A stretch of 64,000 nt of DNA, from contig JABSPZ010000007.1 in the NCBI GenBank assembly GCA_013213785.1, positions 310,001 through 374,000 of the forward strand, written 5' to 3'. Shown here in pieces: positions 38,370 through 48,732 of the stretch; within the stretch, counting starts at the first letter, position 1; each line of letters opens with the position of its first letter. The notes below the pieces were generated by a model. The model was not told the DNA's origin and ran no database searches. It saw only the letters and a list, made by a program, of their open reading frames with translations. This DNA is from Henriciella sp. GTDB taxonomy: Bacteria > Pseudomonadota > Alphaproteobacteria > Caulobacterales > Hyphomonadaceae. Position numbers and translations under genes: made by a program.

Positions 38370-39458
38370 TCAGGCGAGTGCTAATTTGTAATTTCGTCTC
38401 GTGACACGTGGATCGATGCGCATGGTCTTAAATGCGTTGCCATCAATCGCATCGAGGAAGGCGTCGGCGCGTCTTTTATCGGAGGGCAGCATCATGAGAT
38501 ACACGTCGAGCGCATCCTGAAGGCGCAGGAGTGAGAAGGTTCGCGCCGCCATCATGCCGCTATGCCCGCCTGTGGTAAACGGCACCATGCCGAGCCCGCG
38601 CGGAACTTCGGATTGTGGCTCCGCGGTGCGCGCCCACTCGCTGAAGAGTTTGCTGGTCTCGGTAAGGACCGGCAGGTGTTCTTGGAGGGCGACTTTCAGG
38701 ATCGGCAAAAGAGTGACCGGCAGGTCGTCTTTGGGCACCAGATCCCCAGTTTTGCCTTCTCCGGCGATGACGCGTTCAACATACTCGGCCACCTTCGGGG
38801 CGGTGCGCTTCATATGCTCACCGGTGAATTTGTCCCGGTACTGGTGCGCGTAGAGCGGCCCGATCAAGGCGAAGTCGGCATAGCTCGCACGCGTTCCAAG
38901 GAGATAAGGAAGGGTTTCGAGGTGCGCGGAAAGATCTGCGAGGAATTGTTCATACGCTTTCTCTACGCCTGGGATTGTTTCAGGTGTGATGCCTAGCATG
39001 GGAACAAAACTACGGAACCGCTGGCCAACCGCTTTACCCGCCTCATACTTTTCTTCGGGCGTGCCATCTGGCGCAGAGTTTTTCCCAAACTCGCCATAGA
39101 TCCACTCTTCATTGTGGTTCCAGCGATAGTGCATCGCCGGCAGGGTCATCCACTCGTCTGCAAACAGTTGCAGCAAATAGGTGACCATGCGTTGCAAGGG
39201 CGTCTCCGGGATCGCCTTCACGCCGGAATTGCTGGCCTCAAAATGCGCGATGATATCGGAGGTATCCTGAACAAACTCTCCGGATTCTGTCTTCAAGACC
39301 GGAATCACGGGCCACCCAATATTGGCGATGATTTCAGACTTCATGATCTCTGGCGTTGGTGCGATTTCTTCGAAAGAGATATCTCGCCAGCGCAGATAGG
39401 CGCGGGCCTTTCCGCTGAAATAGCTCATATCGCTGCCAAAGAGTGTGTTTCCGCTCAT
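38370..39458 (-). CDS. Glutathione S-transferase family protein
   Basis: MSYFSGKARAYLRWRDISFEEIAPTPEIMKSEI...GWPVIPVLKTESGEFVQDTSDIIAHFE. Confidence 0.85.
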   Translation of the reverse strand: MSGNTLFGSDMSYFSGKARAYLRWRDISFEEIAPTPEIMKSEIIANIGWPVIPVLKTESGEFVQDTSDIIAHFEASNSGVKAIPETPLQRMVTYLLQLFADEWMTLPAMHYRWNHNEEWIYGEFGKNSAPDGTPEEKYEAGKAVGQRFRSFVPMLGITPETIPGVEKAYEQFLADLSAHLETLPYLLGTRASYADFALIGPLYAHQYRDKFTGEHMKRTAPKVAEYVERVIAGEGKTGDLVPKDDLPVTLLPILKVALQEHLPVLTETSKLFSEWARTAEPQSEVPRGLGMVPFTTGGHSGMMAARTFSLLRLQDALDVYLMMLPSDKRRADAFLDAIDGNAFKTMRIDPRVTRRNYKLALA

Positions 39459-39737
39459 TCCTGTTTTTCCTTCGCCGTGCCGGGCCCATTGCTAAGGACC
39501 AAAAAAAGTCACGTCCGGCAACTAACAAGTTTCCCAGAATCGAGATTTCGTTAACCCAATCGCGCCATTCCCATGAACATTGCAGATAAGACAGCGGCGC
39601 GTCACGTTTCCGCCCGATTCTCCGCAGATAGAACAACGAGCTTTTCATAAGGTGGTGACGACCGCCAATCAGAAGGATGAGAGACGCTTATGGAGTCACA
39701 AGCGCTAGGCGAGGTTCACTCCCAAGGGGCCTTTTCC

Positions 39738-40394
39738 ATGTTTGAATTGATCATGGCAGCTGACCCAGTGGTCAAAGCTGTTTTGATCGCGTTGATTATT
39801 GCCAGTATTTGGTCCTGGGCTGTCACAGCGGAGAAATTCTTCGCCATTGGAGGTGCCCGCAAAAAGGCAAATGAGTTCGAAGAAGCGTTCTGGAATGGTC
39901 GCACGGACGACTATGAAATGCGCCCGGGTCAAGCGCCAGATAATGCGGGCGCACGTCTCTTCGCTGCGATCTCCCGGGAATGGCGCGATGCGAAAAGCGT
40001 TTCCCCAAATGAGCATGGCGCCTTGGTGGCGCGTGCAGAGCGATCGCTGCGCGCCACTGTAGACCGCGAAGTTGGATCGATATCGAATGGGATCGGTGCC
40101 CTCGCCACGATTGGCTCATCGTCGGTTTACATCGGTCTGTTCGGAACTGTTTGGGGCATTATGAATGCCTTTTTGAACATCAGTGCTCAGGAAGATACCA
40201 GCCTCGCCGTTGTTGGTGGTCCGATCGCGGAAGCTTTGTTCGCGACAGGACTTGGTCTGATCGCTGCGATCCCGGCCGTTATTTTCTACAATAAGTTCTC
40301 TGGCGACCTTAACCGCTACGCCGACACACTGGATGCGTTCAGCCAAGATCTATTGGTGCGTTTATCGCGCCGCGCCAGCGATGGGCCTGTCTAA
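39738..40394 (+). CDS. tolQ: Tol-Pal system protein TolQ
   Basis: MFELIMAADPVVKAVLIALIIASIWSWAVTAEKF...IGSSSVYIGLFGTVWGIMNAFLNISAQEDTSLAVVGGPIAEALFATGLGLIAAIPAVIFYN. Confidence 0.96.
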   Translation: MFELIMAADPVVKAVLIALIIASIWSWAVTAEKFFAIGGARKKANEFEEAFWNGRTDDYEMRPGQAPDNAGARLFAAISREWRDAKSVSPNEHGALVARAERSLRATVDREVGSISNGIGALATIGSSSVYIGLFGTVWGIMNAFLNISAQEDTSLAVVGGPIAEALFATGLGLIAAIPAVIFYNKFSGDLNRYADTLDAFSQDLLVRLSRRASDGPV

Positions 40395-40837
40395 TGGCGG
40401 CGCCGCTTAGATCTGGCGGTGGGCGCGGACGACGCACCTTCAATGCCGAAATCAACGTGACTCCCATGGTGGATGTCATGCTGGTGCTTTTAATCATCTT
40501 CATGATCACAGCAACAGCATTGCAGCGCGGTGTGGAGGTGAATCTGCCAAAGGCGGCGACAAGTAATCTAAGTGTGCCTAAAACAACGCCCCTCTTGGTG
40601 ACAGTTACCGCGGACGCGAAGGTCTTTCTTTCTGAGACAGAGATTGAGGTCGGCGAGCTAACAACCAAGCTCCTGGCAATCGCGGAAGAAGGGTATGAAG
40701 AGCGGATCTTCCTGCAGGGCGACACGGATGCGGCGTATGGCGCGGTCCTTGGTGTCATGACCCAGATGAAAAATGCGGGCTTCACCAATATCGCGCTTGT
40801 AACCGATCCGAAGGCGCGTGCGGAGCGCGAGGGCTAA
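40394..40837 (+). CDS. tolR: Tol-Pal system protein TolR (ExbD family)
   Basis: AEINVTPMVDVMLVLLIIFMITATALQRGVEVNLPKA. Confidence 0.95.
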   Translation: MAAPLRSGGGRGRRTFNAEINVTPMVDVMLVLLIIFMITATALQRGVEVNLPKAATSNLSVPKTTPLLVTVTADAKVFLSETEIEVGELTTKLLAIAEEGYEERIFLQGDTDAAYGAVLGVMTQMKNAGFTNIALVTDPKARAEREG

Positions 40838-40840
40838 GAG

Positions 40841-41734
40841 ATGCTGCGCGGCTTGCCTGCTTCAATTGTTGTGCACGCTGCCGTTTTCGGCGCGTCTTAT
40901 GTCACGTTTCCGTATTGGGGCGTGGAAAGCCGCGCCTATGTGGTCGAGGCGGTGGACGTCAATTTCGCAGAGCTTGGCGAGATTACCAATATCGCGCCGC
41001 TGATCGAGCAGGAGGCCGAGGACCCCCAAGAGGCGGCGCCGGAAGAACCGGAAGAAGAAGTTCCTGAAGAGCCCATCGAGGAAGAGTTACCTGAGGCTGA
41101 ACAAGATGTTTCAAACGAAACACCGGAACCGGTCGAAGAAGAACCGGAAGATGTTCTGCCTGATTTTGAACAGGACGAACCGGAGAAACAGGAAGAAGAG
41201 CCTGAGCCCGAGCCGGAACCAGAGCGGGATACAAGACCGCAGCCGCCTAAGGATCCGCTCGCGGATTTCCTGAATCAAAGTGAAACCACTTTTAAGAGTG
41301 AAATAAAAACACGGCGTGAGCGGCCGGAGCCGCGCCCCGTGCCACAGGATCCACCGCAAACGGCTCTGAAAGACGCCCCTAAACCGGCTGAGACACGCAA
41401 TCGACGCGGTTCTGGCGAGCGGAACGGGAATACGGCACGCCTGGAAGCGCTTATCAGTTCGAGGATCCGCAATGAGTGTTGGGCCGGGGTCGACGATTTG
41501 CCCAATCCTGAACGGTACAATGTTCAGATGAAGGTTCTACTGAACGAGAACGGGACGCTTGCCGATTTAGAAGTGGTGGACCCAAAGGGACGGCAAAGTT
41601 CGTACATGGGCGTCGCGGTGGATCGTGCAACGCGGGCGGTCGGCAAATGCGCGCCTTTTAAGCTGCCTGCAGATGATTATGAAATTTGGAAAGAAATAAA
41701 TGTCTACCTTGGACTGGGTTATACCAGTAGGTGA
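40841..41734 (+). CDS. tolA: TolA-like protein with acidic Pro/Glu-rich linker
   Basis: Position between tolR and tolB; N-terminal hydrophobic segment, Glu/Pro-rich middle, C-terminal TolA/TonB-like domain NECWAGVDDLPNPERYNVQMKVLLNENGTL. Confidence 0.85.
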   Translation: MLRGLPASIVVHAAVFGASYVTFPYWGVESRAYVVEAVDVNFAELGEITNIAPLIEQEAEDPQEAAPEEPEEEVPEEPIEEELPEAEQDVSNETPEPVEEEPEDVLPDFEQDEPEKQEEEPEPEPEPERDTRPQPPKDPLADFLNQSETTFKSEIKTRRERPEPRPVPQDPPQTALKDAPKPAETRNRRGSGERNGNTARLEALISSRIRNECWAGVDDLPNPERYNVQMKVLLNENGTLADLEVVDPKGRQSSYMGVAVDRATRAVGKCAPFKLPADDYEIWKEINVYLGLGYTSR

Positions 41735-41756
41735 GTCGGAAACCGGGAGTTATGCA

Positions 41757-43130
41757 ATGCTGAAACGATTAATATGTGCTGCTTTTGTCGGGCTTCTGGG
41801 CTCCTTGTCCGTCGCGACGGCCCAATTGGAAGTCGTCGTCGATCGCGCGGATCTGAAACCGACGCCGCTCGCAATTCCTAATTTTGAAGCGATCGGAGTC
41901 GATGCGGAAACCTCGCAATTGATCAGTGATGTTATCCGATCTGATCTGGAATCGACTGGCTTGTTCACGATCTCGCCGGAAGAGGCCTACATTCAAACCG
42001 ATCTCAACATTGAAGTCGCGCCGCGCTTTGCGGATTGGAAAATCATCCAATCTGATGCGCTGGTCGTCGGGACTGTCGAGCAAATCACGCGGGATGGGAA
42101 CGATCTGATCCGCGGCTCCGTTCGGATGTGGGATGTTTATGGCGAAGAGCTGATGCGTTTCGAAGATTCTGCTGGCCGACAAGTTTCAGGTCGACGGTTT
42201 ACGACCACGCCAGAAGATGCGCGCCGGATCGCGCACAAAATTGCAGATGCTATCTACACCCGCCTGACTGGCGAGGATGGTTATTTCGATACGCGTATCG
42301 TCTATATCGCTGAGACAGGCCCTAAGAATGCCCGGGTGAAACGCCTCGCGATCATGGATGCTGACGGCGCTAACGTGAAGTATCTCACCAGCGGCGCATT
42401 CACCGTCCTGACGCCGCGCTTTTCACCAGAAGCCCAGCAAATCACTTACATGTCTTATGAGGGCGGTATTCCGCGCGTTTATCTGTACGACCTACGCCGC
42501 GCGCGTCAGGAGGTTTTGGGCAATTTCCGCAGCATGACCTTTGCGCCGCGTTTCTCTCGCGATGGGAATTCTGTTCTTTTGACCCAAGCGACAAATGGCA
42601 ATTCCGATGTCTACATTATGGATCTTCAAACCCGACAAAGCCGCCGCCTGACGGACCATCCAGCGATTGATACATCGCCGTCTATGTCCCCTGATGGACG
42701 CCAAATCGTGTTCAACTCTGATCGCGGTGGTAGCCCTCAGCTTTACATTATGAACACAGACGGATCGCCGCGAACGTGTCCATCTGGAGGACGCGATGTG
42801 GCTTGCCGAATCACCTTTGGAACCGGGCGCTATTCAACGCCGGTCTGGAGTCCGCGCGGTGATTTGATTGCCTTTACCAAGCAAACGCAGGGGAAATTCC
42901 ATATTGGTGTTATTGGGATTGACGGTCGCGGTGAACGCTTGCTGAGCCAATCCTATCTGGATGAAGGTCCCGATTGGTCGCCGAACGGCCGAGTTATCAC
43001 GTTTTTCCGTGAAGCCTTCCCAGGCGCATCGCCAACTCTTTGGTCGGTTGATCTGACCGGACGCAATTTGCGCCCACTTCCGACTCCGACAGATGCTTCA
43101 GACCCAGCATGGTCACCGCTGCTCGAATAG
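41757..43130 (+). CDS. tolB: Tol-Pal system beta-propeller protein TolB
   Basis: TQLTSGAF-like repeats: FSRDGNSVLLTQATNGNSDVYIMDLQTRQSRRLTDHPAIDTSPSMSPDGRQIVFNSDRGGSPQLYIMNTDG. Confidence 0.96.
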   Translation: MLKRLICAAFVGLLGSLSVATAQLEVVVDRADLKPTPLAIPNFEAIGVDAETSQLISDVIRSDLESTGLFTISPEEAYIQTDLNIEVAPRFADWKIIQSDALVVGTVEQITRDGNDLIRGSVRMWDVYGEELMRFEDSAGRQVSGRRFTTTPEDARRIAHKIADAIYTRLTGEDGYFDTRIVYIAETGPKNARVKRLAIMDADGANVKYLTSGAFTVLTPRFSPEAQQITYMSYEGGIPRVYLYDLRRARQEVLGNFRSMTFAPRFSRDGNSVLLTQATNGNSDVYIMDLQTRQSRRLTDHPAIDTSPSMSPDGRQIVFNSDRGGSPQLYIMNTDGSPRTCPSGGRDVACRITFGTGRYSTPVWSPRGDLIAFTKQTQGKFHIGVIGIDGRGERLLSQSYLDEGPDWSPNGRVITFFREAFPGASPTLWSVDLTGRNLRPLPTPTDASDPAWSPLLE

Positions 43131-43267
43131 TGTAAGGAAATTATTGGGAATTCTGAAATCTCAGTAATCTTTCCCAAATGAGAAAAAATTGGCGTATACG
43201 GTGACACGAAGTTGACAAATACCCCGCCTAATGCACGTGGTGTGCGCGTAAGCAAGGAGAGACCTAA

Positions 43268-43816
43268 ATGCGTAAGCTTATGATGACATCTGCGTCAATC
43301 GCCGTCTTTATCGGTGTCGCAGCATGTTCTTCTACCCCAGAACCAGAACCGGTAGTTGTGGACGAACCCGAAGAAGTCGTGGTCGTTGAAGAACCCGAAG
43401 TAGTCGTAACAGAGACATTGCCGCCTGTTCCAACAGGCCCTGTCAAAGGCTCCCTCGAAGATTTCCAAGTCAATGTTGGTGATCGCGTCTATTTCGACCT
43501 CGATCAGTATCGCCTCGCCGCGGACGCACAAGCGATCCTTCAGCGTCAGGCTGCATGGCTATCATCCTACCCGAACGTGAACATCCTCGTTGCAGGTAAC
43601 TGCGATGAGCGTGGAACACGTGAATACAACCTGGCACTCGGCGAGCGCCGTGCCTCTGTTGTGAAAAATTACCTGGTTGACCTCGGTGTTGACCCAGCGC
43701 GCATCCAAACCGTTTCTTACGGTAAAGAGCGTCCGATCGCTCTCGGATCTAACGATGATTCTTGGGCCCAGAACCGGAACGGGTTCACACAGTTGATTTC
43801 AGGCGCAGTCGGCTAA
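43268..43816 (+). CDS. pal: Peptidoglycan-associated lipoprotein
   Basis: IAVFIGVAACSSTP lipobox; OmpA-like domain VYFDLDQYRL...VAGNCDERGTREYNLALGERRASVVKNYL. Confidence 0.95.
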   Translation: MRKLMMTSASIAVFIGVAACSSTPEPEPVVVDEPEEVVVVEEPEVVVTETLPPVPTGPVKGSLEDFQVNVGDRVYFDLDQYRLAADAQAILQRQAAWLSSYPNVNILVAGNCDERGTREYNLALGERRASVVKNYLVDLGVDPARIQTVSYGKERPIALGSNDDSWAQNRNGFTQLISGAVG

Positions 43817-43843
43817 GCCAAATGCAATTAACGAAATAGAATT

Positions 43844-43875
43844 GGCCGGGCGTCACATTTTGGCCCCGGCCTTTT
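43844..43875 (+). terminator. Rho-independent terminator downstream of pal
   Basis: GGCCGGG ... CCCGGCC stem followed by TTTT. Confidence 0.75.
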
Positions 43876-43924
43876 CATATCTGAATCGCATTGCCCTGAA
43901 TTGCTGAAGTGGAGCCCGTGTAAG

Positions 43925-44944
43925 ATGCTGCGTTATTCTCTGGTTTTAGTCTTGGTTTTCACAGCGTTCGCGATGGCGCCATCCAGCGACGCGCAGCGGC
44001 GACAGGCTGAAATTATCCAGGGCACGACAAGCGGCGAGCTTGCAGCGACAGTCGAAGATTTACGAGTCAGCAATGCGCAACTCCGTGCGCGGATGACAGG
44101 CATTGAGTCCGATAAAGCGCAGATGACAGGTAAGCTTGAAACCTTAGAATTTCTGCTCTCTGAGAGCCGGGACCAAATCAATCGCATGCAGGGTGATGAT
44201 GCGGAGCTTCAACGCTTGGTCACACGGCTCGAAGCACGCCTATCTGAACAAGACGCAACGATTGCGGACCTAAACCGGCAAATCGCAGCGTTGCGGCCAG
44301 AACCGGCCTTTCTCTCATCGGACGCGGGCAGCATTGATGCCCAGCAAGAGCCTGTAGATGAGGGTCGCATCGTTTCAACGATGGCGGCTCCAACTTTCCC
44401 AACGGAACAAGAGACGACCGGCCCGACCCGCATCATTCGCCGTGTCGAAAATACCGCTGATGAACAGGTTGGCGAGGCGATCACACAAACCGGCCCGAGC
44501 GGTCAGCCGCTTCCGCAAGGTTCATTGGGAACTCTATCAGCGAGCGCGCTTCCAGGTGATGCTGGAGAGCTCTTTGCCGAAGCGAAATCTCGTCTTCTCC
44601 AGTTTGATTATGCCGGTGCTGAAGATGCCTTCCGCGCGTTTCTTACCCAGTTTGGTGATGACCCGCAGGCGGGCGAAGCACAATATTGGCTGGCGGAAGT
44701 GTTGTACCAACAAGAGGCCTACCCAGAATCTGGCGCGGCTTACACGGATATGATCCGATCTTATCCGGATGACCCGCGCGCGCCCGAAGCCCTGGCCAAA
44801 CTCGCGCGTTCTATGCGTCTAGTTGGCGATACGCAGCAGGCGTGTAACGCTCTAGATTTGCTGCCACAACGCTATCCGAATGCGTCTGGTGTCACCAAAA
44901 ACTTGGCGGCAGGCGAACGCGTTCGTTCTGGCTGCGATAGTTAG
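43925..44944 (+). CDS. cpoB: Cell division coordinator CpoB/YbgF-type tol-pal protein
   Basis: Coiled-coil N-terminal region and C-terminal TPR: LFAEAKSRLLQFDYAGAEDAFRAFLTQFGDDPQAGEAQYWLAEVLYQQEAYPESGAAY. Confidence 0.92.
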   Translation: MLRYSLVLVLVFTAFAMAPSSDAQRRQAEIIQGTTSGELAATVEDLRVSNAQLRARMTGIESDKAQMTGKLETLEFLLSESRDQINRMQGDDAELQRLVTRLEARLSEQDATIADLNRQIAALRPEPAFLSSDAGSIDAQQEPVDEGRIVSTMAAPTFPTEQETTGPTRIIRRVENTADEQVGEAITQTGPSGQPLPQGSLGTLSASALPGDAGELFAEAKSRLLQFDYAGAEDAFRAFLTQFGDDPQAGEAQYWLAEVLYQQEAYPESGAAYTDMIRSYPDDPRAPEALAKLARSMRLVGDTQQACNALDLLPQRYPNASGVTKNLAAGERVRSGCDS

Positions 44945-44949
44945 GCTGC

Positions 44950-46098
44950 GTGCAGTTCGGCGCGGATTTCCAGTCACTCATTGAGCGATTTTCGCCGGAG
45001 TCCGATAAGCCGATCGCACTTGCTGTCTCAGGCGGCAGCGACTCGCTTGCCCTCCTCAGGCTGACGTATGAATGGGCAAAAGCCGCAGAACGCTCCTTGA
45101 TAACTCTGACGGTTGACCACCGTCTTAGACCCGAAGCCAGGCAAGAAGCGGAAATGGTGGCGTCGCTGAGCGCAAAGCTTGGTCACTCCCACCAAACACT
45201 GACTTGGGACAGGCCGCGGCCGAGCCAAGCGGCCGCGCGAAATGCCCGATATGAGCTTTTGGCACGGGCGGCGCGCACCTCGAACGCCCAAGTTCTACTG
45301 ACCGGTCATACGTTTGATGATGTTGTTGAAACGGCGATGATCCGTCGCCGCCGCGGTGTGCGGGATCCAAGTATTGCAGGTCCCGTTATGGCGGCGCCTG
45401 TTCCGGTATGGCCGGCTGGACGCGCGATGACCTTGCTGCGGCCGCTCATTCAAACAAATCGAAGCGATCTACGAGCTTACTTATCCGTGCTTGGGCAAAC
45501 CTGGGTCGATGATCCGTCAAATGCCAGTACGGTTTACGAACGCGTTCGTGTTCGCGAGTTTCTGGCGCGGCATCCACGTTTGTTATCGATCGCGCGTGAT
45601 TACGTTCGCGAAGAACAAAATACGCGATCGTTTGAGCAGACAGGATTAGCGGCAAACCTGAGCCGTGTGGAAATTGATCCTAGCGGCCTGATTGACACAG
45701 CCTTGGCAGACCCGAACCGGCATGTCCTTAAACTTCTCATTCGCTGCGCCAGTGGGACAGCTGATAATCCGCGTGATAGCGCTTTGCGAGAGTTGCTTGG
45801 CGCGCTCACCGCACCTGGGCAAAGACAAACACTCGGCGGCGCTTGGGTTCAGCGAACTAAAACCGGGTTTTTAATCGGCCGCGATCCCGCGTCGCCCTCG
45901 CCAGATGTTTCTGCGGACGTCTTCGATGGCCGATTTGAAACGGACCCGTTGGGGGCCTTGCCTGACAAAGCTAAACAACCCTTCTTGGTGCGTCAGTCCT
46001 CTCCGCCTGGGCCGCTCTGGCGAGAGATTATCTCAGAGCGCTTGGCGCATCTCATTCAGTGTTACCAAACGCCCTTGCTCACTCCCGTCCAAAGATAA
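44950..46098 (+). CDS. tilS: tRNA(Ile)-lysidine synthase
   Basis: IALAVSGGSDSLALLRLTYEWA (SGGSDS PP-loop), TLTVDHRLRPEARQEAEMV, LTGHTFDDVVETAMIRRRRG. Confidence 0.93.
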   Translation: MQFGADFQSLIERFSPESDKPIALAVSGGSDSLALLRLTYEWAKAAERSLITLTVDHRLRPEARQEAEMVASLSAKLGHSHQTLTWDRPRPSQAAARNARYELLARAARTSNAQVLLTGHTFDDVVETAMIRRRRGVRDPSIAGPVMAAPVPVWPAGRAMTLLRPLIQTNRSDLRAYLSVLGQTWVDDPSNASTVYERVRVREFLARHPRLLSIARDYVREEQNTRSFEQTGLAANLSRVEIDPSGLIDTALADPNRHVLKLLIRCASGTADNPRDSALRELLGALTAPGQRQTLGGAWVQRTKTGFLIGRDPASPSPDVSADVFDGRFETDPLGALPDKAKQPFLVRQSSPPGPLWREIISERLAHLIQCYQTPLLTPVQR

Positions 46099-46865
46099 CC
46101 GCCCAGCGTCGGGGCGAAATACTGCTTGGACGGTAGATCGACTCTGCTTGGGGATAGAGTGTCGTTCAGAGCGTCTTCCATGGCCGCGATGACGATATCG
46201 CGACTGCCGGCGGCGAGGCGCCAGAGGTAGGTATGGAAGTTGTCGCGAGGATCTGCTTCAAGATGCGACTGGTATAGCACATCACCAGTATCGACGCCCT
46301 CGTCGACCAAGTGAACGGTGGCGCCAAAGTGCTGCGGCGCGCCATTTGCGAGCGCGAAATAGCCGCCATACATTCCACGATAGGCCGGGTTGATCCCAGA
46401 ATGATAGTTGATGAACGGCGCCGATACGCAGTTCAGCGTGCGTTTGCCGATCATGCGAGTCGACACGACGAATACGGCAGCGGGATCGAGGGTTTGCAAT
46501 GCGTCGCGCGCTGCTCCGGAATTGACGGAAGGCACACGGATCAGCGGCAAGTCGTTCGGGGGGTTTGGTTGCAATCCCTGCGTTTCGATCATTTCTCGGA
46601 TCACCGCATCCGTCCCACGCTTGGTGACTTTGATTGGCAAGCGGGCTGCTTGCATGCTTGCGACTGTCATCGGCCCGAGCAATTTGCGGCGCCGGCGCCA
46701 AAACACCTCTGAGGTTTCTCCGTCTTCAACAATGACGGCAAAATCGCCAAACTGCTCCCGTAGCGCGTTGATCATGATCCAGGCATGCGGACCACCAGAT
46801 GTGATTGCGACGATAAAACCTTTTCGGGCCAATCCAGGACTCCTTGGAATTCTCCTATTGCACAA
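46062..46865 (-). CDS. Formyltransferase-domain protein (Fmt-like fold)
   Basis: VFVVSTRMIGKRTLNCVSAPFINYHSGINPAYRGMYGGYFALANGAPQHFGATVHLVDEGVDTGDVLYQ. Confidence 0.88.
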   Translation of the reverse strand: MCNRRIPRSPGLARKGFIVAITSGGPHAWIMINALREQFGDFAVIVEDGETSEVFWRRRRKLLGPMTVASMQAARLPIKVTKRGTDAVIREMIETQGLQPNPPNDLPLIRVPSVNSGAARDALQTLDPAAVFVVSTRMIGKRTLNCVSAPFINYHSGINPAYRGMYGGYFALANGAPQHFGATVHLVDEGVDTGDVLYQSHLEADPRDNFHTYLWRLAAGSRDIVIAAMEDALNDTLSPSRVDLPSKQYFAPTLGGYLWTGVSKGVW

Positions 46866-46994
46866 GCAAGAGGTGTTCCAACTCGCCTTATCGGGGAATT
46901 CTCAGTGCGGCGCTTTCTATAAAAGATCTGGCAACCGACTCACTTTAAGTCTCGGCCTGTAATGAATGCGAGTGTGCGTAAGGGAATACAAGTC

Positions 46995-47858
46995 ATGTCA
47001 GAGACGGACTGGGTCTATCTCAATGGGGAATTTTTACCGGCGTCGGAGGCGCGGGTCTCACCGTTTGATCGCGGCTTTCTGTTCGCGCAATCCGTTTATG
47101 AAGTAACCTCAGTCTATGCCGGGAAGTTGGTCGATTTCGAACCTCATCTGGCGCGCTTGAAAAGCTCGCTCGCAGGGATAGAGATCGCCGCGCCAGAGGT
47201 AGATTTTGAAGCGGCTCACAAAGAGCTGATTGACCGCAACCGGCTACAGGAAGGTCTGGTTTATCTTCAGGTGACGGCAGGTGCGCATGGTCCGCGTGAT
47301 TTTTATGGCCCAGAGGTCCTGACACCCTCTGTGTTTATGTTCGCGTCGCATCGAGAACTCATCGGCGATGTCGCGCGAGATGGGATAACCGCCATCTCGC
47401 TAGAAGACACACGCTGGAAACGGCGGGATTACAAAACCACGCAACTGGTATCGCAGTCTCTTGCGTATCGCGCGGCGCGCCGAGCCGGCGCCGTTACCGC
47501 AATCATGCATGAGGATGGGATGATCACCGAGGCTGCGTCCGCCAATCTTTGGATTGTTTCAGCGGATGGGACGCTAGTGACCCGAAATCTGTCATCAGCC
47601 CTGCTGCCTGGGATTACGCGCGCGCGGGTGCAAATGCTTCTCGGCGGGGTCAGCGTTGAGGAGCGACCCTTTTCACTCGATGACCTGTTCGCTGCGCGCG
47701 AGGCTTTTACCAGTTCGACGGGCGCTATGATTGCGCCTCTCCTCGCAGTGGATGGAAATCCGATTGCGAATGGCGCGCCGGGCCCCATCACGCGCAAAGT
47801 CCAAGCGGCCTATTACAAGTTCATTGGCGCAGATCTGAGCGCGATTGAGTGGCTATGA
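46995..47858 (+). CDS. Branched-chain/D-amino-acid aminotransferase (class IV)
   Basis: VYLNGEFLPASEARVSPFDRGFLFAQSVYEVTSVYAGKLVDFEPHLARLKSSL...EAASANLWIVSADGTLVTRNLSSALLPGITR. Confidence 0.92.
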   Translation: MSETDWVYLNGEFLPASEARVSPFDRGFLFAQSVYEVTSVYAGKLVDFEPHLARLKSSLAGIEIAAPEVDFEAAHKELIDRNRLQEGLVYLQVTAGAHGPRDFYGPEVLTPSVFMFASHRELIGDVARDGITAISLEDTRWKRRDYKTTQLVSQSLAYRAARRAGAVTAIMHEDGMITEAASANLWIVSADGTLVTRNLSSALLPGITRARVQMLLGGVSVEERPFSLDDLFAAREAFTSSTGAMIAPLLAVDGNPIANGAPGPITRKVQAAYYKFIGADLSAIEWL

Positions 47859-48407
47859 TTTCGGCTCGTCCGGGTCGATAATCTCACCTTCAAAGGTAAA
47901 ACCATCCTCGTCATTCGCCGCGCCAGGGGTTTGCATTTGTGCGAACATATCTTGCATTTGGCTCATCATCCCGGACATTTGATTGACGCCGATTCTCGCG
48001 CCAATGGTTGCTCCAATTATGGCGATGAGACCCGGGACGATGAAGTAACCTGCATCCTCGAGGCTGAGCTGCGGTTGAAACTCGGTGGCTTGGAAAAGGG
48101 CGGCAACCAAAGCCGCAAAGCCGAAGGCGACCCCATAGCCGATGACGCCGATCACCAAACGTCGCCCAGCGCCTCGAAACGCTGATGGCTTCCTAGCGGG
48201 CGCATCGGGTGAGAGCGCAGACTTTAGGTCAAAACTTGGCAGCGGGCTGACGGTACGGATTATGACTGTGGTTGCTGTCGCGACGAGCGCGAGCAGCGGA
48301 ACAATAATGATGCTTCTGTTCATCACCCCAGCCGTCATCGCAGCAATCACGAACGCGATCGGCCCTGCTACGCGCAAGATGATCGGGAGAAGAAGAGTTT
48401 GCGGCAT
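47853..48407 (-). CDS. Hypothetical membrane protein
   Basis: Four or so hydrophobic segments; MPQTLLLPIILRVAGPIAFVIAAMTAGV. Confidence 0.68.
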   Translation of the reverse strand: MPQTLLLPIILRVAGPIAFVIAAMTAGVMNRSIIIVPLLALVATATTVIIRTVSPLPSFDLKSALSPDAPARKPSAFRGAGRRLVIGVIGYGVAFGFAALVAALFQATEFQPQLSLEDAGYFIVPGLIAIIGATIGARIGVNQMSGMMSQMQDMFAQMQTPGAANDEDGFTFEGEIIDPDEPKS

Positions 48408-48447
48408 GTGACAGGTCCCAGTGTGACGCGGGACATGCCTAACCTGA

Positions 48448-48732
48448 TCAAGTGCTTGCTGGCAACGGGGCGCTCGGCGTCTCAAGCACCGCGCGTACCT
48501 TTAAAGTCAGTATCGTTGTAGCGAGAGCCAGCGTGATCGCGTTCGCAAGAATAATCGGCAAGGCGCCGACCAAAACCCCATAGGCAAGCCAGCCTGCCAC
48601 GCCAGTTGTGAATAAGGCATACATGCAAAGAGAAATGCCGTCTGTCTTACCGGTCCGCAGGACGAGGAGGGTTTGGGGTAAGAAAGAAATTGTCGTCAGC
48701 ACGGCTGCGAACAAACCAATCATATCTGTCAT
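48448..48732 (-). CDS. SemiSWEET/PQ-loop small transporter
   Basis: IGLFAAVLTTISFLPQTLLVLRTGKTDGISLCMYALFTTGVAGWLAYGVLVGALPIILANAITL. Confidence 0.9.
   Translation of the reverse strand: MTDMIGLFAAVLTTISFLPQTLLVLRTGKTDGISLCMYALFTTGVAGWLAYGVLVGALPIILANAITLALATTILTLKVRAVLETPSAPLPAST

Noticed and set aside
41000-41260. Low-complexity Glu/Pro coding repeats as a possible DNA repeat array
   Set aside because: It is the acidic linker of the TolA-like protein; irregular repeats at codon level only.
43375-43420. GAA/GTC-rich tandem words in the pal 5' region
   Set aside because: Encode the EPEPVVVDEPEEVVVVEEPEVVV linker after the lipobox; a common feature of such lipoproteins.
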